From Clostridium_AI sp002297865 (GTDB lineage Bacteria > Bacillota > Clostridia > Lachnospirales > Lachnospiraceae), in the NCBI GenBank assembly GCA_937903005.1, contig CALFNR010000127.1:1-64000 (forward strand): 64,000 bases of DNA. The letters run 5' to 3'. The notes beneath the pieces are model-generated. The model did no database searches, had not been told where the DNA came from, and saw only the letters and a list, made by a program, of their open reading frames with translations. A program made the position numbers and the translations under genes. This document shows positions 17,592 through 26,028 of this stretch, piece by piece. Every line of letters starts with the position of its first letter. The stretch's first letter is position 1.

Positions 17592-18521
17592 CTATATAAT
17601 TCTAGTACCAGCATTTCCACTGACGCAAGCTAATGCCTGTTCAATGGAACCGATGATGGACACTTTCTCTTCTCCAAGTTTTGCGAATGAAACAGCAGCT
17701 TCAACTTTAGGTAGCATAGAGTTAGCAGCAAAATGACCTTCTTGCAGATATCCTGATGCTTGATCAGCTGTAATTTCGTCCAAAGGAAGTTCACCAGGCT
17801 GTCCAAAGTTAAGGCAAACCTTATCTACTCCTGTTAGGAATAGTAGAGTATCAGCACCAACAGCTTCTGCAAGTTTTTCACCAATATAATCTTTTTCAAT
17901 AATAGCACTGGCACCTTTTAGAGTAGCACCTTGCTGTAACACTGGAATACCGCCGCCACCAGCAGCGATTACAAGTTGGTTCGCATCTACTAAAGCGTTG
18001 ATTGCATCTTTTTCATAAATTTCCAATGGTTTAGGAGCAGCGATAATTCTACGGAATCCATCGCCTTCTTTTATGACGTAGTTTCCTTTTTTCTCTTCCT
18101 CTTTCGCTTCTTGTTCTGACATAATCCTTCCTATTACTTTAGAAGGCTTGCTAAAAGCTTCATCAAATGGGTCAACGCGAACCTGAGTGATTAACGTAGA
18201 TACTGGTTTAAATATTCCACGGTTCACTAACTCAGTACGAATTGCATTTTGCAGGTCATAACCTATGTATCCTTGACTCATAGCACTACAGATTGACATC
18301 GGTGCTACTGTATATTTTGAATCCAAACGACTGAATTCAGTCATGGCAGAATGAATCATACCAATCTGAGGAGCGTTGCTATGTGTGATTACAATCTGGT
18401 ATTTTGCCTCTACTAAATCAGCAATGGCGCTTGCAGCGGCTTTTACAGCGTTTTTCTGCTCGGGAAAACAGCGGCCAAAAGCTTTACGTCCTAAAACAAC
18501 AACAATTTTCTTATTTGCCAT
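17592..18521 (-). CDS. Carbamate kinase-like amino acid kinase
   Basis: The 309-residue protein aligns along its length with carbamate kinases of the ArcC/YqeA type: SQGYIGYDLQNA, ASPKP-like AAPKPLEI, AAGGGGIPVL and EGHFAANSMLPKVEAA are all present. Two substrate loops differ from the family: the N-terminal GGNAL is LGRKAFG, and HGNGPQ is HSNAPQ. Normal ArcC makes ATP from carbamoyl phosphate; the changes make the substrate uncertain. ATG 18521 follows GAGGGA and the upstream 25 in-frame residues overlap the promoter. No ornithine carbamoyltransferase or arginine deiminase gene is nearby. Confidence 0.78.
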   Translation of the reverse strand: MANKKIVVVLGRKAFGRCFPEQKNAVKAAASAIADLVEAKYQIVITHSNAPQIGMIHSAMTEFSRLDSKYTVAPMSICSAMSQGYIGYDLQNAIRTELVNRGIFKPVSTLITQVRVDPFDEAFSKPSKVIGRIMSEQEAKEEEKKGNYVIKEGDGFRRIIAAPKPLEIYEKDAINALVDANQLVIAAGGGGIPVLQQGATLKGASAIIEKDYIGEKLAEAVGADTLLFLTGVDKVCLNFGQPGELPLDEITADQASGYLQEGHFAANSMLPKVEAAVSFAKLGEEKVSIIGSIEQALACVSGNAGTRII

Positions 18522-18567
18522 AATAGTTCCCTCATTTCTTTCAATTCGTAAATGTATCATGTAATTC

Positions 18568-18596
18568 ATTATGACACATGAAGGGCAAAGTCGCAA
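18568..18596 (-). promoter_or_regulatory. Promoter of the carbamate-kinase-like gene
   Basis: On the minus strand TTGCGA (18596-18591) and CATAAT (18573-18568) are 17 bases apart, 47 bases before the ATG. It diverges from the cooS promoter. Confidence 0.55.
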
Positions 18597-18632
18597 GGAT
18601 TCATTTGGTAATGAAATAATTTCTATTTATCC

Positions 18633-18661
18633 TTGACAGGTAGAATAGTTGATGATAACAT
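18633..18661 (+). promoter_or_regulatory. Promoter of the cooS-like operon
   Basis: A consensus TTGACA (18633-18638) is followed after 17 bases by TAACAT (18656-18661); a better TATAAT at 18661-18666 is 22 bases away. The transcript would start near 18670, which excludes the in-frame ATG at 18649 as start. Confidence 0.5.
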
Positions 18662-18702
18662 ATAATTCATATAGAAATAGTAGGATTAAAAAGGAGACTA
18701 AA

Positions 18703-20769
18703 ATGAAAAAAGGAGAAAAATATTTACATAATCAGGAACACATACATAGCCATCGCGCACTTATTGGTTTTGATGAACATGGTATTCCAACTATTGTTGC
18801 AAAAGCAGATCATAATGATGAAGAAGATGAACATGCATTTATTAGGGATTATATGAATGCAGTAACTGAATATAAAAAGACTTTTCCATCCAAACAGGAT
18901 GTAATGGATCAGACTCCAGATCCGGCCATGCGTGACTTGCTGTTACGTTCAGAACAATTAGGAATAGATACGGCTTTTGACCGTTTTGATAAACAGAAAC
19001 CACAATGTAATTTTGGGCTTGCAGGAATCTGCTGTAAAATCTGTAACATGGGACCATGCCGTATTACACAGAAAGCATCCCGAGGTGTCTGTGGTGCAGA
19101 TGCAGATTTGATTGTTGCAAGGAATCTTTTGCGCTCCGCTGCAGCAGGAGTTGCCCAGCACGGAATGCATGCAAGAGAAGTTATTCTTGCACTAAAATGG
19201 GCAGCCGAGGGAAAGCTAGATATACCAATTATAGGAGAACAGAAGATAAGAAGTACTGCAGAAGCGTTTGGGATTAAAACATATCGAAGGTCAACGAAGA
19301 AGATTGCGTCTGAACTGGCAGATACACTTTTAGAGGATATGTCAAGGACAGTACCGGGAGAATATAAAACAATCAAAGCATGTGCACCAGCTGAAAGACA
19401 AAAGGTATGGGAAGAGCTAGATATCCTTCCAATTAGTGCGTATCATGAGGTGTTTGAAGCGTACCACAAAACAGGTTGTGCCACAGATGGAGATTGGAAA
19501 AGTGTAATGCAACAGTTTTTAAGATGTGGTCTAGCGTTTACCTTTTCCGGTGTGGTTGGGGCATCAATTGCAACGGATAGTTTGTTTGGTGTAGGCGATA
19601 GAGTTACATCAAAAGTAAACATTGGAGCTTTGAAAAAGGGATATGTAAATATTGCAGTACATGGGCATTTGCCTGTTTTGGTAAGTGAGATTGTTAAGGT
19701 AGGCAAGGATGAGAAGTTTATTGAACTTGCAAAATCAAAAGGGGCAAAAGGAATTCGCTTTTATGGGATCTGTTGTTCTGGTCTTGCAGCGATGTATCGA
19801 TACGGTGGAGTCATTCCACTATCCAATGCAGTATCTGCTGAACTTGTATTAGCAACGGGGGCACTTGATTTGTGGGTGGCTGATGTACAGGACGTATTTC
19901 CGGCAATTATGGATGTGGCAAAATGCTTTAAAACAACGGTTGTGACAACAAGCGAATCTGCAAGACTTCCAGGTGCAGAACGATATGAGTATGATCATCA
20001 TCATTCCAATATAGGAGAAACAAGAGAACTAGCTGAGAAAATAGTAACACGAGCAATTGAGAGTTTCGAAGCAAGAAAAGGGATTCCAGTACATATTCCA
20101 CCTTATGAAGTGGAAGCAGAGGTAGGTTTTTCGGTAGAGTATATACATAAACGTTTTGGAAGCATGAAGCCACTGGCAGATGCACTAAGAAGTGGAAAAA
20201 TCCTTGGTATTGTCAATATGGTTGGCTGTAGTAATCCAAAGGTTTTATACGAAAAAGCAACTGTAGATGTGGCAGAAGTGCTATTAAAGAATAATGTAAT
20301 GATTTTGTCTAATGGCTGTGCGTCATTTCCATTAATGAAGTTAGGATATTGTAATACGTCGGCACTAGACAAATGCGGCAACAGTCTGAGAGAATTCCTG
20401 TCGCCAGATTTGCCTCCAGTATGGCATGTTGGAGAATGTATTGACAATACTCGATCGTCAGGAATATTTGCAGGCATTGCAGGTGAGTTAAATGAAAAGA
20501 TTAAGGATATGCCATTTGCATTTGCTTCTCCAGAATGGGGCAATGAGAAAGGAATCAATGCAGCACTTGGTTTTCGATTATTAGGAGTTAGTTCTTATCA
20601 TTGTGTTGAGGCACAGATTTATGGTTCTAAGAATGTGATAGAATTCTTGAAAGAGGGAACAAAGGAAATCCTTGGTTCATCAATGAATGTGGATGTAGAT
20701 CCTGTTTCACTTGGTAATAAAATCGTAGAAGACATGAAGCTTAAGAGAAAGGCTTTAGGCTGGGAATAA
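18703..20769 (+). CDS. Carbon monoxide dehydrogenase-like protein (CooS family)
   Basis: CooS enzymes interconvert CO and CO2 at a Ni-Fe-S C-cluster. The 688-residue protein has the B/D-cluster cysteine block CNFGLAGICCKICNMGPCRI near residue 105, VHGHLPVL (C-cluster His), GICCSG, VGCSNPK, LSNGCASFP and HVGECIDNTR (cluster cysteines), and EWGNEKGI (catalytic Lys). The cysteine expected in DxQCxxP (Cys333 of C. hydrogenoformans CODH-II) is Asp in DVQDVFP, around residue 397. ATG 18703 follows AAGGAG by six bases. No cooC, cooF or acetyl-CoA synthase genes are adjacent; three ABC transporter genes follow instead. CO activity is therefore uncertain. Confidence 0.85.
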   Translation: MKKGEKYLHNQEHIHSHRALIGFDEHGIPTIVAKADHNDEEDEHAFIRDYMNAVTEYKKTFPSKQDVMDQTPDPAMRDLLLRSEQLGIDTAFDRFDKQKPQCNFGLAGICCKICNMGPCRITQKASRGVCGADADLIVARNLLRSAAAGVAQHGMHAREVILALKWAAEGKLDIPIIGEQKIRSTAEAFGIKTYRRSTKKIASELADTLLEDMSRTVPGEYKTIKACAPAERQKVWEELDILPISAYHEVFEAYHKTGCATDGDWKSVMQQFLRCGLAFTFSGVVGASIATDSLFGVGDRVTSKVNIGALKKGYVNIAVHGHLPVLVSEIVKVGKDEKFIELAKSKGAKGIRFYGICCSGLAAMYRYGGVIPLSNAVSAELVLATGALDLWVADVQDVFPAIMDVAKCFKTTVVTTSESARLPGAERYEYDHHHSNIGETRELAEKIVTRAIESFEARKGIPVHIPPYEVEAEVGFSVEYIHKRFGSMKPLADALRSGKILGIVNMVGCSNPKVLYEKATVDVAEVLLKNNVMILSNGCASFPLMKLGYCNTSALDKCGNSLREFLSPDLPPVWHVGECIDNTRSSGIFAGIAGELNEKIKDMPFAFASPEWGNEKGINAALGFRLLGVSSYHCVEAQIYGSKNVIEFLKEGTKEILGSSMNVDVDPVSLGNKIVEDMKLKRKALGWE

Positions 20770-20787
20770 AGGGGGCAGATAGTTAAA

Positions 20788-21717
20788 ATGAAAAAAGGTA
20801 TCATTCTGTTTTTCGTGTGTATGGCAATGTGTTTTCTGACTGCCTGTGGTGCAAATAAATTTTCTGATAAAAATGCAGCGAATACGGTTAAGATTGCATA
20901 TATACCAATTACCCATGCATTAGCGGTTTTTGAAGAAGCAGAGGAATGTAAAGAAAACAAGAATTTAAATATAGAACTTGTGAAGTATGGTTCTTGGCCA
21001 GAACTTATGGATGCCCTTAATACGGGCAGGGTAGATGGAGCTTCTGTTCTTATTGAGTTAGCTATGAAAGCAAAGGAACAGGGTATTGGGTTAAAGGCTG
21101 TTGCATTGGGGCATAGAGACGGAAATGCAATTATCGTATCCAAACAGATAAATTCTATGGAGGAACTGAAAGGTAAGACGTTTGCAATACCCCATAGGCA
21201 GTCTTCCCACAATCTGCTACTACAGGATGCGCTTTATAAGGCATCAATGGCTGTGGATGATTTAAAGATTGCCGAACTTGCTCCTACGGAAATGGCGTCT
21301 GCGCTGGCAAGTGGGCAAATTGATGGATATTGTGTGGCAGAGCCTTTTGGAGCGCAGGCAGTATTTCTTGGTGTTGGAAAAGTATTGTATTCTTCCGAGA
21401 AACTCTGGGATGACTCCCTTTGCTGCGGGTTGGTTTTGAGCGACAAGTTTATAAAGGAACGACCATCCTTAGCCAGAAATTTTGTAAAAGCTTATAAAAA
21501 GGCTGGTAACAACCTTTCAGACAAACAGAAAATGACGGTAGCAAAGAAGTATCTAAAGCAGAACAGAGATGTTCTGGATATATCGTTAAAATGGATATCC
21601 TATGACAATCTTGCTATTACAGAAGACATTTATGATAAGCTTACAGAAAAAATGAGGCGATACGGATTGTCCGATAATCCGCCGTTGTACAAAGAATTTG
21701 TTGACAATACGTTATAA
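20788..21717 (+). CDS. NitT/TauT-type ABC transporter substrate-binding lipoprotein
   Basis: The 309-residue protein has a lipoprotein signal with lipobox LTAC at residues 17-20 and an SsuA/TauA-like binding fold (IAYIPITHALAV after the linker, WPELMDALNTGRVDGASVLIELAM, and SGQIDGYCVAEPFG). Relatives bind nitrate, sulfonates, taurine or thiamine precursors. It begins 18 bases after the cooS-like gene and is followed by a permease and an ATPase, so the four genes form one operon. The ligand cannot be read from the sequence. Confidence 0.8.
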   Translation: MKKGIILFFVCMAMCFLTACGANKFSDKNAANTVKIAYIPITHALAVFEEAEECKENKNLNIELVKYGSWPELMDALNTGRVDGASVLIELAMKAKEQGIGLKAVALGHRDGNAIIVSKQINSMEELKGKTFAIPHRQSSHNLLLQDALYKASMAVDDLKIAELAPTEMASALASGQIDGYCVAEPFGAQAVFLGVGKVLYSSEKLWDDSLCCGLVLSDKFIKERPSLARNFVKAYKKAGNNLSDKQKMTVAKKYLKQNRDVLDISLKWISYDNLAITEDIYDKLTEKMRRYGLSDNPPLYKEFVDNTL

Positions 21718-21729
21718 GGAAGTGGTTAG

Positions 21730-22491
21730 GTGAAAAAAATAAGGGCAATCAAAAATGTTGTGTTATCATTTGCAGTAGTGCTTGGAATATGGCAGTTTGT
21801 ATATATAAGAAGCAGTTTTAACAAAGCATTATTTCCGTCACCCTTTCAAGCATGGACGGCGTTTCTTGAACTGATGATGGATGGAACCATGTTGCTTGGA
21901 ATACGCATGAGTATGTATCGTTTTGCAGTGGGATATTTGAGTGCGGTTCTTGTGGCAGTGTTACTTGGGCTTTTGCTTGGATGGTATACCAATGTATTTC
22001 AATATATTAATCCGGTTGTACAGTTGTTACGTCCGATTTCCCCTATGGCTTGGATGCCGTTTATTGTGTTGTGGTGCGGTATTGGAGATGTTCCAGCTAT
22101 CGTAGTAATATTTATCGCAGCCTTTTTTCCGGTTCTGTTATCGACAGTATCAGCCGTGAAAGGGATTGATCCGATTTACTTAAAGGTTTCGCAAAGTTTT
22201 GGAATCAAACAGCCGCAGATTTTATGGAAAGTCATATTTCCAGCAGCATTTCCTCAGATTGCCAATGGTATACACCTTGCACTGGGAACTGCCTGGGTGT
22301 TTTTGGTGGCGGGTGAAATGATCGGTGCACAATCAGGATTAGGTTATCAGATTATTGATGCTAGAAATAACCTTCGGGCGGATATGCTGCTTGCCACTAT
22401 TGTTGTGATTGGTTTAATAGGTGTATGTCTGGATGCATTGCTTAAGTTATTGGAAAAAAGCTTGTTACGTGCGTGGGGAGGTGGAAGGTAA
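21730..22491 (+). CDS. NitT/TauT-type ABC transporter permease
   Basis: The 253-residue protein has about six membrane helices and the BPD permease loop LKVSQSFGIKQPQILWKVIFP with the following PQIANGIHLALGTAW, typical of SsuC/TauC. It starts at GTG 21730 twelve bases after the binding-protein gene. Its TAA overlaps the ATG of the ATPase gene (TAATG), which indicates translational coupling. Confidence 0.85.
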   Translation: MKKIRAIKNVVLSFAVVLGIWQFVYIRSSFNKALFPSPFQAWTAFLELMMDGTMLLGIRMSMYRFAVGYLSAVLVAVLLGLLLGWYTNVFQYINPVVQLLRPISPMAWMPFIVLWCGIGDVPAIVVIFIAAFFPVLLSTVSAVKGIDPIYLKVSQSFGIKQPQILWKVIFPAAFPQIANGIHLALGTAWVFLVAGEMIGAQSGLGYQIIDARNNLRADMLLATIVVIGLIGVCLDALLKLLEKSLLRAWGGGR

Positions 22492-23261
22492 TGTACATAG
22501 AGATTAAGAATGCAGGGAAAACCTTTCTTCAAAACGGCGAAACTTTCCGAGCATTAGACTGTGTGTCTTTGTCCATCGAAAAGGGAGAATTTATTTGCTT
22601 ATTAGGACCGTCTGGATGTGGAAAGAGTACATTGTTAAATGCAATTGCAGGTTTTTCACCCGTCAATGAGGGGTGTATAAAAATTGATGGGGTGGAAGTT
22701 ACAAAGCCATCTACTGAGAATGTAACTATTTTTCAGAACTATGGACTTTTGCCATGGAGAACAGTTTTAAAAAATGTGCAATTGGGTTTGGAAGCAAAAA
22801 AAGTGTCGAAGACAGAACGTAAGGAAATAGCAGAAAAATATCTAGAACTTGTGGGTTTGTCTGAATTCAAAACATCATACCCTAGACAGCTTTCAGGTGG
22901 AATGCAGCAGAGGGTTGCAATTGCGAGAGCTCTTGCGGTTGATCCTGAAATTATATTTATGGATGAGCCATTTGGGGCATTAGATGCTATAACAAGAATG
23001 AAATTACAGGATGATATACTTCGCATATCCAAAGACCAGAAAAAGACAATCATTTTTGTGACTCATGATATCGAAGAAGCGATTTATTTGGCAGATCGTA
23101 TTGTGGTGATGACTCCTAACCCGGGTAGGGTTAAAAAAGTAGTAGAAGTAAAATTACAGCAGTCGCGGGATAGAACCAGTGATGACTTTCTTGAGTTAAG
23201 AGATAAAATTTTTGATATCTTTAATATGAAGCTAAAGGATGAAGTAGAGTATTATATCTAA
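22491..23261 (+). CDS. NitT/TauT-type ABC transporter ATPase
   Basis: The 256-residue protein shows Walker A GPSGCGKST, Q-loop FQNYGLLPW, signature LSGGMQQRVAIARAL, Walker B IIFMDEPFGALD and H-switch VTHDIEEA. The LPW after the Q-loop is typical of SsuB/TauB importers. ATG 22491 shares one base with the permease stop; the longer frame from 22473 lacks a better site. It is the last gene of the cooS-like operon and is followed by a strong terminator. Confidence 0.88.
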   Translation: MYIEIKNAGKTFLQNGETFRALDCVSLSIEKGEFICLLGPSGCGKSTLLNAIAGFSPVNEGCIKIDGVEVTKPSTENVTIFQNYGLLPWRTVLKNVQLGLEAKKVSKTERKEIAEKYLELVGLSEFKTSYPRQLSGGMQQRVAIARALAVDPEIIFMDEPFGALDAITRMKLQDDILRISKDQKKTIIFVTHDIEEAIYLADRIVVMTPNPGRVKKVVEVKLQQSRDRTSDDFLELRDKIFDIFNMKLKDEVEYYI

Positions 23262-23287
23262 GAAGCAGATATTGTGAGTTAACACTT

Positions 23288-23340
23288 AATCCATAAGGCA
23301 AGCAGGAATGGCAACCCTGCTTGCCTTATGGATTATTTTG
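23288..23340 (+). terminator. Strong terminator of the cooS-like operon
   Basis: A perfect 19-bp stem (23288-23306 with 23316-23334) with a 9-base loop is followed by ATTTTGG. It is the longest perfect stem seen in the window. Confidence 0.8.
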
Positions 23341-23352
23341 GTATTTTCACGC

Positions 23353-23386
23353 TTGACAATACACGTATAATTGTATACAATTATAC
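23353..23386 (+). promoter_or_regulatory. Promoter with 22-bp perfect palindrome (candidate GntR operator)
   Basis: TTGACA (23353-23358) and TACAAT (23376-23381) are 17 bases apart. A perfect 22-bp palindrome at 23365-23386 covers the spacer and the -10 box; its core is TTGTATACAA, a sequence typical of FadR-subfamily GntR operators. The third gene of the operon encodes such a regulator. Confidence 0.75.
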
Positions 23387-23412
23387 AAAAAGCAGAAGAG
23401 GAGCAACCGAAG

Positions 23413-24813
23413 ATGGAGAATAGACGTGTTACCAAGAATGCTCATACGAATCTTTTACAGTTAGAAGAGCATATGTATCCACTTGTTGATGTTGAGAAAC
23501 CAAACGTATTTCGCAACTTGTTTCCGTATGATGAGATTCCTAAGATAGCATTTAATGATCGAATCGTACCACATAACTTTCCTGAAGAAATATGGATCAC
23601 AGATACTACGTTCCGTGATGGACAACAATCCAGGACACCATATTCTACAGAGCAAATCGTAACACTATACGATTATTTACATAGATTAGGAGGCACGAAG
23701 GGAATTATTCGCGCCAGTGAGTTTTTCTTATATAGTAAAAAAGATCGAGATGCTGTATACAAATGTATGGAGAGAGGATATGAATTTCCAGAAGTTACAG
23801 CGTGGATTCGTGCCAGTAAGAAAGACTTTGAATTAGTAAAAGATATAGGATTAAAGGAAACCGGTATTTTAGTAAGCTGTTCCGATTTCCATATTTTCTA
23901 TAAAATGAAAATGACAAGACGTCAGGCAATGGAACATTACCTAAGTGTTGTACGTGAATGTCTGGAAACAGGTGTTGCAGCAAGATGCCACTTAGAAGAC
24001 ATTACAAGAAGTGATATTTATGGATTTGTTATACCATTTTGTCTTGAACTCATGAAATTAAGCAAAGAATATAATCTTCCAGTTAAAATCCGTTGCTGTG
24101 ATACGATGGGATATGGTGTAAACTACCCAGGTGCCGTTATTCCACGTTCTGTACAGGGAATTATATATGGTATCATAAATCACGCAGGTGTACCATCCGA
24201 ATGGCTGGAATGGCATGGACATAATGATTTCTATAAGGCAGTAAGTAATTCTACAACTGCATGGTTATATGGTGCATGTGGCGTAAACTGTTCCTTATTC
24301 GGAATTGGTGAACGTACAGGCAATACTCCACTAGAGGCTATGGTATTTGAGTATGCACAGTTAAAAGGTACGTTGGATGGAATGGATACAACTGTGATTA
24401 CAGAACTTGCGGAATACTATGAGAAAGAAATCGGATATCGAGTTCCTTCCCGTACACCTTTTGTTGGACGTAACTTTAATGTAACCAGAGCTGGAATTCA
24501 TGCTGATGGGTTATTGAAAAATGAAGAGATTTATAATATATTTGATACAGAGAAATTCTTAAATAGACCTGCTGTAGTTGCAGTATCGAATACATCTGGT
24601 CTTGCAGGTATTGCGCACTGGATTAATACACATTTTAAGCTAAAAGGTGACGATGCCATTGATAAGTCTCATCCTGTAGTTGCCCTTGTAAAAGAGTGGG
24701 TAGATGCAGAATACGAAGATGGTCGTATTACCGTAATTACTGACGATGAATTATTAGATATCATTAGTCAGGCTTGCGAAGAAACGGCTACCACAATGTT
24801 TGGAGAAAATTAA
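23413..24813 (+). CDS. LeuA-superfamily acyltransferase, probable Re-citrate synthase
   Basis: The 466-residue protein belongs to the isopropylmalate/homocitrate synthase superfamily: DTTFRDGQQSRTPYS near residue 57, CCDTMGYG, and WHGHNDFYKAV with the metal-binding HxH-like pattern, then GIGERTGNTPLEAM. Some members are Re-specific citrate synthases in anaerobes (first shown in Clostridium kluyveri). The next gene is an isocitrate-type dehydrogenase, not leuB/leuC/leuD, so citrate synthesis for glutamate supply is the most likely role. ATG 23413 follows AGAGGAG by nine bases; the frame start at 23371 lies inside the promoter. A homocitrate synthase is the alternative. Confidence 0.75.
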   Translation: MENRRVTKNAHTNLLQLEEHMYPLVDVEKPNVFRNLFPYDEIPKIAFNDRIVPHNFPEEIWITDTTFRDGQQSRTPYSTEQIVTLYDYLHRLGGTKGIIRASEFFLYSKKDRDAVYKCMERGYEFPEVTAWIRASKKDFELVKDIGLKETGILVSCSDFHIFYKMKMTRRQAMEHYLSVVRECLETGVAARCHLEDITRSDIYGFVIPFCLELMKLSKEYNLPVKIRCCDTMGYGVNYPGAVIPRSVQGIIYGIINHAGVPSEWLEWHGHNDFYKAVSNSTTAWLYGACGVNCSLFGIGERTGNTPLEAMVFEYAQLKGTLDGMDTTVITELAEYYEKEIGYRVPSRTPFVGRNFNVTRAGIHADGLLKNEEIYNIFDTEKFLNRPAVVAVSNTSGLAGIAHWINTHFKLKGDDAIDKSHPVVALVKEWVDAEYEDGRITVITDDELLDIISQACEETATTMFGEN

Positions 24814-24831
24814 ATATTTAGGAGGAACAGT

Positions 24832-25995
24832 ATGAACAACCAACAAATTGAAGCGGCAAAAGAAAAATTTGGTCAGTTATTGGAAAAACAGTTAGCTAGA
24901 GTAGAAGAAATGAAAGCACAGGGCGACTTTGTAGATTACAAATCACTTGATAAAATCGTAATCGGTGTTTGCGGTGGAGATGGTATTGGACCAGCAATCA
25001 CAGGTCAAGCACAAAGAGTATTAGAATACTTATTAAAAGATGAAGTAAACAAAGGCAAAGTAGAGTTTAAAGTTATTGATGGTCTTACAATCGAGAGAAG
25101 AGCTGCTGAAATGAAAGCGATTCCAGATGACGTTTTGGAAGAGTTAAAACAATGTGATGTTATCTTAAAAGGACCTACAACAACACCAAGAAAAGGTGAT
25201 CCATGGCCAAACGTTGAATCTGCTAACGTAGCTATGAGAAAAGCATTAGATTTATTTGCTAACGTAAGACCTGTTCGTATTCCGGAAGAAGGTATTGACT
25301 GGACATTCTACCGTGAAAATACAGAAGGTGGATACGCTGCAGGTAAAGAAGGTGTCAATGTAACAGAAGACCTTGGAATTGACTTTACAATCGCAACAAG
25401 CCAGGGATGTGACCGTATTATCCGTGCTGCCTTTGAATTTGCAAAGAACAATGGAAAAACTAGAGTAACTGCTGTGACGAAAGCGAATATCATCAAAACA
25501 ACAGATGGAAAATTCCTTGATACATTCTATCGTATTGCCGAAGAATACGAAGGAATCACAGCAGATGACTGGTACATAGATATTATGACAGCTAAATTAG
25601 TAGATGAGAAGAGAAGAAGAGACTTCCAGGTTGTAGTATTACCTAACTTATATGGTGATATTATTACAGATGAAGCTGCTGAATTCCAAGGTGGTGTAGG
25701 AACAGCAGGAAGTGCTAACATTGGTAAGAAATATGCTATGTTTGAAGCAATTCATGGTTCTGCTCCTCGTATGGTAAAAGAAGGCCGTGATATCTATGCA
25801 GATCCATGTAGTGTAATCCGTGCAGGTGCTATGTTGTTAGGTCACATTGGATATAATGCAGAAGCCGATAAGCTTTACAAAGCATTAGATATCTGTACGG
25901 CAGCCGATAGCAAGTTAAAGATTACAGGACGTGATACAGGATGTACAAGTGCAGAATTTGCAGACTATATCATGGAAACAATTGAGAATTTATAA
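24832..25995 (+). CDS. Isocitrate dehydrogenase (isocitrate/isopropylmalate dehydrogenase family)
   Basis: The 387-residue enzyme has GGDGIGP at the N-terminus, the substrate loop ESANVAMRK in which Ser and Asn are those that bind isocitrate, YRENTEGGYAAG, NLYGDIITDEAA with metal-binding Asp residues, and EAIHGSAPRM. The Ser/Asn pair argues for isocitrate against isopropylmalate. The residues that set coenzyme choice (Arg-Met after HGSAP) match neither the classical NADP nor NAD pattern, so the coenzyme is open. It follows the citrate-synthase-like gene by 18 bases; together they would make 2-oxoglutarate, with aconitase encoded elsewhere. Confidence 0.85.
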   Translation: MNNQQIEAAKEKFGQLLEKQLARVEEMKAQGDFVDYKSLDKIVIGVCGGDGIGPAITGQAQRVLEYLLKDEVNKGKVEFKVIDGLTIERRAAEMKAIPDDVLEELKQCDVILKGPTTTPRKGDPWPNVESANVAMRKALDLFANVRPVRIPEEGIDWTFYRENTEGGYAAGKEGVNVTEDLGIDFTIATSQGCDRIIRAAFEFAKNNGKTRVTAVTKANIIKTTDGKFLDTFYRIAEEYEGITADDWYIDIMTAKLVDEKRRRDFQVVVLPNLYGDIITDEAAEFQGGVGTAGSANIGKKYAMFEAIHGSAPRMVKEGRDIYADPCSVIRAGAMLLGHIGYNAEADKLYKALDICTAADSKLKITGRDTGCTSAEFADYIMETIENL

Positions 25996-26028
25996 AATTA
26001 AAGCAGTATTGCAGTAGGAGGAATACCT

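Noticed and set aside
17350..17736. 128-codon plus-strand frame
   Set aside because: It runs through repeat R1 and the 3' end of the convergent kinase gene, has no ribosome site, and its product has no protein-like pattern.
20788..22491. Minus-strand frames inside the cooS-like operon and other long shadow frames
   Set aside because: They lie fully inside well-identified genes, lack ribosome sites and have no family pattern.
24832..25995. Isopropylmalate dehydrogenase (leucine synthesis)
   Set aside because: The substrate loop has the Ser and Asn of isocitrate enzymes, and no leuC/leuD genes are near.
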